Positions 29,636 to 40,547 of a stretch of 64,000 bases of DNA are shown one piece after another. The position numbers and the translations under genes were made by a program. Every line of letters begins with the position of its first letter. Positions within the stretch are counted from its first letter, which is position 1. The notes beneath the pieces are model-generated. The model was not told the DNA's origin and searched no databases. It saw only the letters and a list, made by a program, of their open reading frames with translations. Origin of the DNA: Tremella fuciformis (taxonomy: Eukaryota > Basidiomycota > Tremellomycetes > Tremellales > Tremellaceae); assembly GCA_032768795.1 (NCBI GenBank), contig CP136490.1, forward strand, positions 5,394,001 through 5,458,000, written 5' to 3'.

Positions 29636-31530
29636 TCATCCATGCACGTGGTCATGCTCGCTGCCATCTGTATGGATGCTTGTGCTCTCGTCAACGAATA
29701 TCTTGGAACTCTCAAGCTGAATGCAGTTTGCCAAGCTTTCAATCGTCGAAGACAGGGTTTCGCCGTTCACAACCACCCTCAAGAAATGACCGTACTCTCC
29801 AGGCGCAAAATCCACCATGAATCCTCGCCGACTCAATCTACTGACCAGTGCTTTCGTACGGCGGGTATTATTTGTGGGCAGAGTGTTGCGTGCAGGCCCA
29901 CAGTAGAAGCAGATCTACATATTCAGCGTTTGGTGCGGGGCCGAGCTTACTGGGCTGACCTGCAAACATGGTACCGGCCAACGAGTAACCAATAGTATAT
30001 CCTCGCAGTGTTCAAGCAATCGAAACAGCTGGCGAGCGCGCTGAAAGGCCCGTTCCACTCTGGCCTGAAAGCCTCCCGAACCAAAGTAAACCCAGGCTAG
30101 GTACATCTTGAGGGAATCGCCCTTTCTGCCGCATTGTGGCGTGTAGTCAGCCAGATCGAAAGTATCTGTATCGCGGTCCGCATCGCCGTGAAACAGACTT
30201 GCATGAGCGCCGGTCTGGCTCCTGAATGTGAGAACTTACTATCCCGCGTCTGTCGTTGATGCGCGCTGAAATTCACGCATGTCTCGGCCGAGCAGGAAGG
30301 AACATGTGACCGGGATTCCGAGCATTTTATGAGGATTGACAGTGATGCTGTCCGCTAGATGGACTCCATCCAATCGTCCCCTGCTTTCTGAGTCGCTGAA
30401 AATGACGCTACCTCCCCAGCTCGCATCGACATGGAGCCACAGTCGATGCCGCCGGCATATATCGGCAATTGCTTCGACAGGATCATATGAGCCCAGGACA
30501 GTGGTCCCCGCCGTTGCATTCACATAGAAGGGCGTTTCCCCTGTGGCGCGTGACACCATGATTGCCTTTTGCAGCTCCATGGGGATCATTCGGCCATGTT
30601 CGTCGGTGCCTATGGCCCGGCAGGCATCACTGCCGAAACCCATGATCTGCGCGGCTTTCTGCAGCGAGTAGTGTCCGTGAGCAGAAGTGAAGAGGACGAA
30701 GCGTCGCCCTTGCAAGCCCATTGTTTTGGTGTCCGGGTACAGAGTGTTTCTAGCGACAAGGATAGACGTGGCGTTGGAGGCTGATCCCCCGGGCTGTGAC
30801 ACTCCTCCGGCGTACTTTTCACTGAGTCCAAAAAGTCGGGCGAGTGCCTTGGTAACATGCTTCTCAACAAGGGTGAGTGACGGTGACACTTGATATACGT
30901 GCACCTGATGGTCGTGAGCTCGGATGCGTTACCACAAATAAGAGGAGCAACATTGGTGTTCAAAACCGCCAAAACAAGTTCGGAAATCACTCCTACCTCG
31001 AGAAGTCAGTTCCGATATGCGTGTTATGATGCGAGGGCAAGCTGTACTGACGGGGTTGGTTGAAGCGTAGAGCTTGTCCATGAAACCTTGGTCCCATGTG
31101 TTCACACTGCCTTCCAAGACGCCCTGAATAGCTGACAGCAACCCAAGCTTGCCAGTGCCTTCTTTTGGGGTGTAGAGTTGCAGCTTGACTGCCAGCGATG
31201 CGGGCTGTCTGTTCTGCTCCAGTCGAGTTAACGCAGCCTGATCGAGCTCATCCGCAGTTCTTGAGGACCTTTCGTCGGCTTTCTCAACATAGGGAATAAT
31301 CAATTTGTTGACGGCTTCCAGTAGCTGAGGGTAAGCGTGATGCACCGGGATCAGCTGATTGGAGAGACCTCTTCCAGCAGCGGAGCGTGCGTCGAGCGCG
31401 ACGCATCTTGAGGCTGTAATCCCATACGGTTGCTTCGGGCTGCCGATGGTGTGTGCTGAAGTGGGCGCTTGAGTGTGATGCTCAGGCTTGCTTCGTCGAC
31501 AGCGGAATTCGGCGACTGCAAGTCTATCTG
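29636..31530 (-). CDS. Group II pyridoxal-phosphate decarboxylase (glutamate/aromatic amino acid type)
   Basis: PLP enzyme that removes CO2 from an amino acid. N-terminal block with NQLIPVHHAYPQ (about 31350), NTWDQGFMDKLYASTNPVG (about 31080), then after introns VYQVSPSLTLVEKHV, the GGSASNA loop (about 30770), HGHYS (about 30680), the cofactor block HVDASWGGS (about 30440) and the Schiff-base lysine in VNPHKML (about 30330). The C-terminal exons include GDSLKMYLAW and FLRVVVNGE, with a stop at 29636. The arrangement resembles cysteine-sulfinate, diaminobutyrate and glutamate decarboxylases; the substrate cannot be fixed by eye. The start is unresolved: the open frame reaches 31534 without an in-frame ATG, so a short first exon is likely. 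A TATATATA box at about 31565-31575 fits a promoter for this strand. Confidence 0.82.
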
Positions 31531-31689
31531 GGGCTTATGCGAAGTGGGTTTATCATGTCCTTGCTTATATATAAGAGACTATGGGAAGACAGAGTCGGTA
31601 ACATGTTCTGGTGACGTGCTGGTGATGTGATCTCAAAATTTCAGCTTTTCCCTGCATTTCGGTCCCTTTGACACCACTACTCTAGGCCT

Positions 31690-33424
31690 ATGCCGCCTCC
31701 TCCGCATCTCACAACGGCTCAGCTGAAGGTCGCGGCAGAGCGACGCGCGGCAAAGCTTGCCAAAAGAGCTCAACAGGCTACAGGCTTCGATGTAGAGAAC
31801 GAAAAGGGGCGACTAGAATCTGCGAAGCGAAGTTTCATGAAGAGAGAATGGAGCTTTGTCGCACCAGAGAGTGCATTGGATGGCCGGGCGAGGAGCGTCA
31901 GACTGGTCACTTGGAACGTGAATTGCGTCTCGCCCCGACGTGCGGTGATGTTGGCTGAACCTGACCTCAGGTGCTAGCGCAAACCCTTGTCAGTAAGGTC
32001 GACATGCCCACTATGCTCATGCAGCTCATCCGTCGGGACGCGAATTATTCCCAGGTTCAGATTGTCTGAAGTGGGGTGACCGTGGACCTATGCTACAGGC
32101 AGAGCTGGCACACTATGGGAGTGCCGATGTGATCTGTCTGCAGGTCAGCCTAGTGATGAGCTGCTTGCGCTGGGGAGTCAGCTCGCTAACGACGCAGGAG
32201 TGCGATCGCTTGCGTGATCTTGCGCAGTCTCTGCCTCATCACTCATATATTGAGGCGAAAGGTCGCAACAAGTTGCATGGGTTGGTGATCTTCTATCGGG
32301 AATCTCACTTCTCGGTGAGAGCCCAGAGGACGATATACCTAGACGAAGAGTTTTTGTCCAGTCGCATGGACCCACAGGGGGTGCACACTACCACGTCAGG
32401 ACGGAAGAGTCGCGGCGGCAGCCGTCAGACGAAGAATATCGGACTCATTGTAGCCTTGACCAACATCGCCGGATGGGGGATCATAGTCCTGACGACCCAT
32501 CTGTGAGGGCAGCTCCGGGGCGCGGACCAGCTGACTGGCACAGGTTCTGGCATCCGAAGTGGGCACTCATCGCCCGAGCATCAGATCTGACGCCGCAGAT
32601 TCACGTACGAGCGCCTCCGGCAAGTATTGATCCTGGTTCGAGCAGCTCGGGAGTTCCGAAACGAAGCCGGACTGCACGACTGGCCGATTGTGATGGCGGG
32701 AGGTAAGGGTAGCTGTCCGAGTCTGGCCTCCATATTGACTGGGCGAGACCTCAACACCCAACCGTCCGAAGTGACTTATCAGCTTCTGGTAGAACCAAAT
32801 CAGGCCATATCAACAGCACAGATGGAGGATCTGGAAGCCAGCCGACTGGTCCACGGGTCGGTCGACACCACGTCAGCTGATCTGCTGCGTGGCGGAGCAG
32901 AAGGTCTCGATGATCGGGAGGACGGAAAGGAAGATGGAGGGCAAGACGGCGAAGTACACGACCAGAAACAACCGCAATCAGATACGGATGAGAAGTCTAC
33001 CGCAAATACGCGAAGGCCCACCCCAGAGGACGGCATCTTAGACGCAGCACAAATGGTTGCTCTGTCGCGGGATTCGTTCAATCCCGGCTGCCGGAGCGCG
33101 TATGGCTCTTCGCGGTGGACGGGAGAAACATACGCCGAAAGGTTGACTTCACACGTAAATCAGCTTGGAGCAGGTGGACTGGAACCGGGCTACACATGCT
33201 TCACTCCACTATTTCGTTTGACCTTGGGTATGTCAGCAATCCCACTCGAGCCTGGATGAATCGGCTGATGAGTAGACTACATTCTTCTCCTTCCATGCTC
33301 GATTCGACCGGAGGTCAGGCAGGTCCTAAGCCTAGCTGCAGCGGAGCAACTTGGCGAGGGCTTGCCCCGGAAAGGCATCTCAGCAAGTGACCATCTCGCC
33401 ATCGGGTGTGAATTTGCATGGTGA
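31690..33424 (+). CDS. Ccr4/Ngl-type endonuclease-exonuclease-phosphatase
   Basis: Mg-dependent RNA nuclease fold (EEP family), closest in layout to yeast Ngl2/Ngl3, which act in 5.8S rRNA 3' trimming or deadenylation. It starts MPPPPHLTTAQLKVAAERRAAKLAKR, a basic N-terminal helix. LVTWNVLAQTLV follows a clean intron, then CLKWGDRGPM, ICLQE (catalytic Glu, split by an intron near 32145-32200), GLVIFYR, THLFWHP, and the acidic Glu/Asp-rich insert at about 32900-32990. The last exon gives DYI and SDHLAIGCEF, the catalytic Asp and His pair, with the stop at 33422-33424. The NxQ/D motif near 32740 (DLNTQPSEV or DFNTQPS after splicing) is present. The long acidic insert before the last motif is unusual. 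Confidence 0.85.
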
Positions 33425-33471
33425 TTGTCGCCACACAACGTATGCGAAGGGGTCTCCCCCAGATCTCAGCT

Positions 33472-34314
33472 CTAGCTGAATAACCCCTTGATATAACCCG
33501 TCAAACTTGTGCTTGCGAGTTGCGCATGGACACATGGCCTATCTTGTCCTCGCTCTTCCACCATCTCGCCGACCGCCCGTTGAGTTTCCCCATTGGACCC
33601 CTTCATCCCCGCAACGACTCCCTCCCAATCTCCATCGTTGGACTCTTGGCTGAGTTTGAAGCGCCCCTCAATGCGCGTGATGCGTATCTCAATGCCGGCA
33701 ATCCCTCTCTTCAGGCTCTCGACATATGGCTTTGGCGCGTCTCCGACTCGCCACGCGCCGCCTCTGCGAATTTCCTCTTGGGCTGTCAAGCTCTCGACTT
33801 GGTTCTGCAAGAATGCCTTTGTGACATCCGTGTCGTCGTTGAACAATGAAAGAGTCCCATATACCTGGACTGCCGAGTACAGCCAGGTGGGAACCACCTT
33901 TCCCGTTGCTGGTTTTGTCGAGGTGTAGAACGCAGGAGTGAGATAGGAGTGTGAGGGCGACTGGAAGAGGATCAAGACCTCGTCGTCTAATTCTCTGCCG
34001 TTCGGCCCCGTCCCTTTCTCGTCTATCGATCCAGCCATGGCTTTATATTGTGGGTTGGCACGCGCGATGTGACCCCGGAGGGTACCAAGTGAAGGTGCTT
34101 CAAGAAGATTCGCCTCTGCGCTCTCTGTCGAGCTCGATGCAGCGTCTGGTCGCGCGTTGACGCCTTCATCGAGCACGAAGGGGATGTGTGAGGTTTGTAA
34201 GCGCGGATGGACTGAATGAGCAATTGATGTAGTGAGGAGGCCCAAGGGGTTGGCTCGTATGAAAGACTGCAACGTGGGGATGTCGAGCTCGGCGTGTACC
34301 GGACGAATGTACAT
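33472..34314 (-). CDS. PaiB-like FMN-binding protein
   Basis: Single-exon protein of 280 residues with the split-barrel flavin-binding fold of the PaiB/FMN_bind_2 family. It begins MYIRPVHAELDIPTLQSFIR, a near-perfect family start. LGLLTTS and TSHIPFVLD follow, then RGHIARANPQ, FQSPSHSYLTPAFY and VPTWLYSAVQVYG (the V-P-T-W-N/L-Y core), and IEGRFKLSQ at the C-terminus. Bacterial PaiB (Bacillus) is a negative regulator of sporulation and protease genes; fungal members are common but uncharacterised. The absence of introns in an intron-rich neighbourhood is notable. It converges on the nuclease gene with a gap of only 47 bp. Confidence 0.88.
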   Translation of the reverse strand: MYIRPVHAELDIPTLQSFIRANPLGLLTTSIAHSVHPRLQTSHIPFVLDEGVNARPDAASSSTESAEANLLEAPSLGTLRGHIARANPQYKAMAGSIDEKGTGPNGRELDDEVLILFQSPSHSYLTPAFYTSTKPATGKVVPTWLYSAVQVYGTLSLFNDDTDVTKAFLQNQVESLTAQEEIRRGGAWRVGDAPKPYVESLKRGIAGIEIRITRIEGRFKLSQESNDGDWEGVVAGMKGSNGETQRAVGEMVEERGQDRPCVHAQLASTSLTGYIKGLFS

Positions 34315-34573
34315 TGTGAGCAGTGGACGCTAAACCCGAGCTTGAGTCATAGAGGTGTTGAGTAGATAGGACGGACCAAGTCGACTCGAGTTGCAGTTAT
34401 CAGTCTGCCCAATGTGAGGAGCCCCGGGCCGAGTGACCTTTATGGACGCGACAAAGCTTTGACTCTTTTGGTTCATGCTCCGCTTGACCGCTATCATTAC
34501 CTCGTCTCCTCGTCGTCCTCTTCATGCTCATGGCGCCCTCTACCTTACACGCCTTGGTAGTAGCTGTCATAAA

Positions 34574-36257
34574 ATGACCGACAGTGCGAGAACTCGTCCA
34601 AGAGTCAGTCATACCGTCACTCACTGAGGAATGCGTGTCTCATACCCAGATCATCGCGCAGGCGTCCACGCCGCTTGGCCTCCCTTTCATGTCAGCGTCG
34701 ACTTCCCTACATGGCCAGAATGGCAGCAGGGCACTGCGAGCCAAGGTCAATGTCACCAATGTGGGTGGGCCTTCCCGCCATCCGTTGGAAACACGGGCGT
34801 CATTTTCTTTACTTCCCACCCAGACGAGTCCGATGTACACCGGGAAGGCAGTCAGCCGCACAGCCTCTCCGTCTCGTCCGCCGTCCGACATGGCGGCGCA
34901 TGCAGCAGCAATAATCTCTGGTCCTCGCTTGCGGGCCAAGGTGACTTCTAGTGCTAATGTGGCGAGGAGCACGACACCCATGGCATCGATGGACTCAAGC
35001 GGTCGCGAGACTCCGAGCAAGATGTCCCGCTATCGTGATGACCCGTACGATTCCATACCGAGCCGATTGGCTCGATCCAGACCCGCCACGGCCAGTGACA
35101 CACAATCGCCGGTGCCTTCGCGCCAGCCTCGCGACGAGATTGCCAAGGGTTCACAAGGCCCCTCAAGCCTCGGACTTCAAGGCGAGCCTTTGTTCGGCTT
35201 TGGTAATCAAAAGGCTCGAGCTGTACTGGAGACTACCGCCCCGATGGGAACCAACAGCTTGCCCTCTTCTCAGCCGTCTGCGGGTCCTTCTACTCCGCTG
35301 CTTCCCTTGAACCTCCCGAATAGAATGGACCGCCCACTTCCGCCAGTCCGAATGGGTACCGGTGAAGCGGACGTCACATCGAACCGCTCGTCCCCTAGGC
35401 GAAGTCCGTCGAATCTCGTTGCCGGAAATGACCCGTCTGTGCGCTTCTTTCCGCATCCCACTGCCTCTTGTCCTACGTCGCCTGTTCCCGGACAGCCACT
35501 GCCGCTCGACGCAGACAGGACGCGGCGGCTCTTGCCGTACAACCCACATACTTTATTGCCCCAACGACTGCCATCCCCGCCTGATAGCCCCTCATTGTGC
35601 AAAGTCGATCTGCCCGTCATCACACCTTACGAGGACGAGATGGGCTTCCCGAACGCTTCTACTTTGTACCAGCAGAGCCCGATCGCCGCCGTGACAGTAA
35701 CTTTGGCCAACGTTCACTCAGACTTAGACGAGGAGACGGCAAGAGACGCCACCCATCCTGATGTCGAGGAGGCCCGGATAAATCGCAAAGTAAGTTCATC
35801 TCCAAGTGATTTTGGCTTAGACTAGGTGGCCGACCTCGAAATCTCGAATGCGTCTCTACTGGCAATCAACAGGAGCCTTGAGTCCACACGAGCACGTCAG
35901 AGCAAAGAGATTGCCAGACTTAGACGGGCTTTGCGCGAGTCTCTGACTGGCTCGGGTCCAACGGCCTCCTCCAAACCGTATGAGACCGAGCGGGTGAGTA
36001 CGATGTCCACCCTATCGGGACAGCCGGAAGAAGACGGTGAGGAAGACGCCCTTGATCCTGAATTGGAGGAACGCTGGAGCCGGCTGCAAGTGATGGTGGC
36101 CGGGATGCGGAAACGAGGTGAGGCTGCGGTGGAAAAGGGAAAAGAGGAGATCCGGGTTGCCGGTCAACGTGTGTTGGGCTGGCTAGAGACGGAATCGGTC
36201 AGTGCCAATCTAAGCTTGGCCGAAGATGAGACTGGTAGCCCTGAGCCTGGGGACTGA
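34574..36257 (+). CDS. Ser/Pro-rich fungal protein with conserved LEISN-SLLAINR coiled coil
   Basis: Unknown function. I choose ATG 34574: ten codons, then a 58-nt intron (34604-34661, GTCAGT..CGCGCAG), join to ASTPLGLPFM. Downstream is about 370 residues of low-complexity Ser, Pro, Arg and Thr with many SP/TP sites, probably disordered and phosphorylated. After a short intron (about 35790-35824) comes VADLEISNASLLAINRSLE and a charged helix (RQSKEIARLRRALRE), a motif I recognise from conserved hypothetical proteins across fungi. An acidic helix (DALDPELEERWSRLQ) follows and the ORF ends at 36257. A scaffold or cell-cycle-linked role is only a guess. Confidence 0.75.
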
Positions 36258-36395
36258 ATATGGAGTGCTTCCGCGCACCTGTCAGAATTGATGCATGAGC
36301 CTTCTCTTTGCTTAATCGGATCTGACCGACGAGGGGCGAGTCACCGGTGACTCCTTTCAACTCCGGGAAACCACCGGTCGGGATTGCGGAGTACT

Positions 36396-36440
36396 CAATC
36401 CAATCCAATCCAATCCAATCCAATCCAATCCAATCCAATC
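36396..36440 (+). repeat. (CAATC)9 pentanucleotide microsatellite
   Basis: Nine uninterrupted CAATC units, followed by degenerate CAATCC/CAATCC-like units to about 36480. It lies between the Ser/Pro-rich gene and the D-amino-acid oxidase, about 170 bp before the latter's ATG. It is likely length-variable between strains. Confidence 0.95.
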
Positions 36441-36612
36441 CAGTCCCATCACGATCACAATCACAATCCCATTCAATCCCACGACCATCAGAGAGCAAGC
36501 GCCTCCTCCCCGTTGCAATTGGATTATAGGTCATTCTCTCGCAAGACCCTCGAGACCCCATCGGTCCAATAGTCATTCTCCTCCCTCACAATCCTTGGCA
36601 GCATTCTTCAAT

Positions 36613-37950
36613 ATGACGGCCGACGAAACAGTCGCAGATACAGTGTACGATGCTGTCGTCATCGGCTCAGGCGGTATGTAGTCACTCAAGCGAGCTCCCC
36701 TCCTACTCTGCACCAAAAACCCCCCTTCTTGGCAGTCTAAGCTGATGTCACAGTCCTTGGGCTGTCCATCGCCACAGAACTCAATCGGCGTGGCGTCAAG
36801 GTCGCAGTTGTCGCAAGAGACCTTCCAGAAGATGTCTACTCGTCCGCATTTGCTAGCCCTTGGGCAGTGAGCTCTGCCAGTCACAGCTCGCTATTCCACA
36901 AATGCTCACAGGCCTCAGGGCGCTAATTGGTCGTCGTTCGAGCTTTCGGCAGAGACCGCAAAGTACGATATCGTCACCTTCAACGCGTTCGCTCAACTAT
37001 CGAAGGATTTCCCAGATCTGATAATGACGGTTCCCTACGTGTACTACTCGTCATTGGAAGACGTGTTCCCTGATCTGTGGTATAAAGGCCTAGTCTTCAA
37101 CGTGAGTGTCTGGCTACGGTCTGATGAGACTGATCGTCAGTATCGCCATTTGGACCAGTCGGAGCTTGTTCCGGGAACGAAAAGCGGTGTGACGTTCACG
37201 TCATACGTTCTCAACCCGCCAAACTACATTGGGCATCTGGCCAAAACGCTGCGCGCTGCGGGCGTGCCCATCATACGACAACGTCTTTCATCCTTGGACG
37301 AAGCGTATTGTATCGCGGCGGTGGGACCCGTAAAGCTTGTCATCAACGCGACAGGCTTGGGGAGCCAAACGCTGCTCGGCGTTGAAGACGCTGCCGTCCA
37401 CCCTGTCCGCGGTCAGACTGTCCTGGTCAAAGCGCCAGATGTACGGACCTGTAAGAGTCTGAAAAGAGGCTCGGCGCCCAATCAGCCAACGTACATCATC
37501 TCTCGTCCTGGGCCCGATGGACACGTCATTCTAGGAGGCACGACTCTGGCGGACAATTACTCGACTTTGCCAGATCCCAAGACTGCAGAAAGAATCTTGC
37601 GGAGCGCCTACGCTATTTGCCCTGAGCTGAGCATGGGTCAAGGTTGGGAAAAGATAGAAATCGTTTCTCATAATGTCGGTCTACGTCCGGCACGGCACGG
37701 CGGAGTGCGAGTCGAACTTGAGCGAAGGGTTGTGGGCAAGGGCTTGGAAGGTCGAGAAGGGCTTCTTTCCCCTCCTGCCAGGGCAGCCTTGGGCAAAAAT
37801 GTCGCCGTCGTCCACGCGTATGGTATCGGTTCAGCAGGGTGAGTCTCGTCCTACCGCCCAATGGCACTAATTATGGCAGATATCAAACGAGCATCGGGAT
37901 CGCCATGGAAGCGTCAGATCTGTGTGAACAGTATTTGACTGCAGCTTCGT
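36613..37950 (+). CDS. D-amino-acid oxidase
   Basis: FAD enzyme that oxidises D-amino acids to 2-oxo acids, ammonia and hydrogen peroxide. Exon 1 encodes DAVVIGSGV with the first intron splitting the dinucleotide-binding loop ([17 protein letters not shown]). Next come SPWAGANW, the family hallmark, then [36 protein letters not shown] (about 37406), [16 protein letters not shown] and the signature block [18 protein letters not shown] with [15 protein letters not shown] at the end. The active-site residues expected in these blocks are visible. Four introns have clean GT/AG ends. It ends YLTAAS: the peroxisomal SKL-type tail common in fungal DAAOs is missing. Confidence 0.93.
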
Positions 37951-38065
37951 AATCTCACTTGCCTTTCGCCCTTTCGTAGAGGATAGCTTTACATATCATA
38001 TCACCATCAATGATCTGTGCACAAGTCATTATAGTTGGCAGGATTGTGGCACTCCCCAGCCTTGT

Positions 38066-40070
38066 TCAGACTCGGTCAAAATAGACCTCGGCTCGCCTTC
38101 TCACATTGTGTTCGGTGGGACTGACACCACCAACACGCTCGCCTGAACTCCAAAAGTCACCGAACATCCCGATGCCGCTGTCTTCAAACACAGCTGAACC
38201 GGTTTGCATAGCATATCCGGTCCAGCGGGGGCCATTGAGCGTCTCTTGGCCTAGGACCACGCCTGGCTCGGATACACCTGCGGTGCTGCGGTGCGCCACA
38301 CCAAACCCGGTCGACGGATAAATGTCAAACAGTGTCCAGTTGAATATGGGACCATCGAAATGACTGAAGAGCATGTACTTGACGAAGATTGTATCGATGC
38401 GGGTGAGGAATAAGGGCTCACGCAGATCGAACGCTAGGGCTGAATTGGCCAAGATGTCGCTCAATTGAGCCGCGATGAAGCCATCATACGCAGCGGTCAC
38501 GCCAGTCAAGGGTTCCAGTTGAAAAGTGCCGATAGCTGTATGATGGTAGCTTGCGGCAATATTGTACTGGTCCGGCGGAGGGCGGGGCATCTGCACTTGC
38601 TTGGGATATATGTTAACTCGAGACAAAGACTGATCAACCAAAGATCCTTCCCAGTCCCACGGGGACAGGTTGAGCAGGTCATCCAGAATTCGGTAGGCGA
38701 ACGCCTGACGGAGCATCTCCCCAAAAAAGTCATCATTGATCATGATCATGACGCCTAGATCCCGTTTTGGTACGCGCACCATGAGAGCCATCTGGCCCGG
38801 CTGGTTGCCCGAGTGCCCCACGATATTGTGACCACGATAATTGTAGATCATTTGTGCCGCGCCGTAGTCCATCTGGGAAGCGCCTTCATGCTCAGCCGTG
38901 GTGAATGTTGTGATTGGGGTTGAAGCGAAAGATACAGTCTCTGGAGGCAATAGATGCGGACTGAGGAGCTCGCGCAGCCAGGTAGCCTGGGCGATCAGTT
39001 TAAAGATATCGCAGCAGCATCGAGCCTGACCATATCTTTCGCGCACGATATGACTCCACCCTCTCCAGCAATATTGAGAGCGTCCCCGGAGGTCAGGAAC
39101 CAGCCCAGGCTCTCAGCGTGTCCGACGCACGCCGTTGTCAGGTTCTGCGCCCCGTTGTAGCGCTCAGCACACAGGGTGAGGTTTTGGCCGCTTCGCAAGA
39201 ACGCATCGGAGAGATTGCCAGATGCCCTGGCTTCTGTCAAGTTGTAGAATGTGTTGTCCATACCGAGGGGCTTGATGATGTTTGCGTGGACCCATACAGG
39301 GAAATTGACTCCAGTCAGCATAGTCACAATATGGGACAACACCAGGTAATGGTAGTTGTTGTACTGCATAGCCTGTCGAAACTCGGTGGACGGGCGTAGG
39401 GATTGGAACTTCACGAGTCGCTCTCGGGGTCCCTCGTCACTTTGCGACCAGTCATTCCGGGCCATCCCGCTACGCATGTCTTATGATCTTCAGTCCGGGC
39501 AGCTGATCGGTCATGAGCTCACTAAGAAGATCCGTTAGGTCCGCATGATCGGCAGCATAATTATCTTGAAGTTGCCACTCCCCCTCAGGAAAGATATCTT
39601 TGATCTTGGTTGACCATGTGAGGATTTCGCCGGTACGTATACGCACGCGGCGTTCAATCAGTAAGCCCAAAGCGGCAACTACGAACAGTTTGGAGTTTGA
39701 GCCAATGGAAAACAATGTCTAGGTGTAAGCCAGTATTGATGATGGGCCCTCCTATCAGAGAGATAAGCCTCACATTGGCAGTGGTGGGCGAGCCTTTTAC
39801 ATCGGCCCCGCCCCACGTCAGAAACTGAGTGGTCCAAGAAGATTCACCCAGATACTGAGGGCCAGCCGCGATAGCTATGGAGACGGCCTGTATATCGTAC
39901 TTGGGGAGCAATGAGGCCAGGTAATCGGTGGCGTTAGAAGAGAGAAGGTCATCAGTCTCTGACAGGGGCAGGTCAGTCGACGCAGTGACATCCAGATGGG
40001 GCTTGGTTGATACGCCGAGGTACAAGGCGAAGCAAGCGGCCCACACTGCTGTCGATACGGTAGCCAGCAT
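38066..40070 (-). CDS. Beta-lactamase-fold serine hydrolase, secreted or membrane-anchored
   Basis: Class C beta-lactamase/penicillin-binding-protein-like fold, common in fungi as esterases or hydrolases of unknown substrate. It starts MLATVSTAVWAACFALYLGV, a signal peptide or anchor. SIGSNSK (about 39700) carries the catalytic S-x-x-K. YNNYHY (about 39370) is the second motif (Y-x-N). HSGN (about 38820) stands where beta-lactamases have KTG. Several N-x-T/S sites and a long C-terminal extension (about 250 residues after HSGN) indicate a secreted glycoprotein. Introns fall near 39716, 39470 and 39000-39046. Real beta-lactam hydrolysis is not implied. Confidence 0.8.
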
Positions 40071-40547
40071 TGTGATTAGATATAAATCAGCTTACAAGTG
40101 CGAAGTCAGGGGGATCCAAGTTTTGGTTCTCTCATATGCTCGAGGTCAAGAGAGAAGAAAAGGAGCTAAAAAGTGCCTTCGACCCAAACGGGCGGAGATC
40201 GCCGCTGTCGGGTCTTCACGCACGTGCCAAGACTCGCGACCACTCATACTCACTGTCTAGAGGACAGGTGCAATTACTTTGGGCTGCCTGAGCGCTGGTG
40301 CAGGATATGCAGTATCAGGGTCACCTTGTCGCACTCGCCCATTTGAATCCTCGTCTCTTCACCTGACGACGTCACGAGATCATCCTGCTGGACCACTATG
40401 GAACTCTGTTCGATCACCGGTTCGTGATCATCTCGCCACGGACTCGGGACACTCGCCAGCGCATTTGTCAGAGAAATTGCGGTGTGTTCAGCGGCTGTGG
40501 GCTCTACCCTGCTTCTGCGCATAGCTCATGCGTGAATAGTGAGGACA
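40071..40547. other. Divergent intergenic region
   Basis: 477 bp between the hydrolase start (minus) and the PHO81 start (plus). No gene is supported, and no PHO-type CACGTG box was noticed. Confidence 0.4.

Noticed and set aside
29270..29995. 241-codon plus-strand open frame
   Set aside because: It is antisense to the C-terminal exons of the PLP decarboxylase, starts without supporting signals and shows no domain. Treated as a shadow of the real gene.
36613..37950. D-amino-acid oxidase as a pseudogene because of the missing SKL tail
   Set aside because: All core motifs and splice sites are intact. Loss of the tail alone does not mark a pseudogene.
38066..40070. Beta-lactam resistance gene
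   Set aside because: The beta-lactamase fold is widespread in fungal hydrolases; the third motif and long extension do not support lactam hydrolysis.
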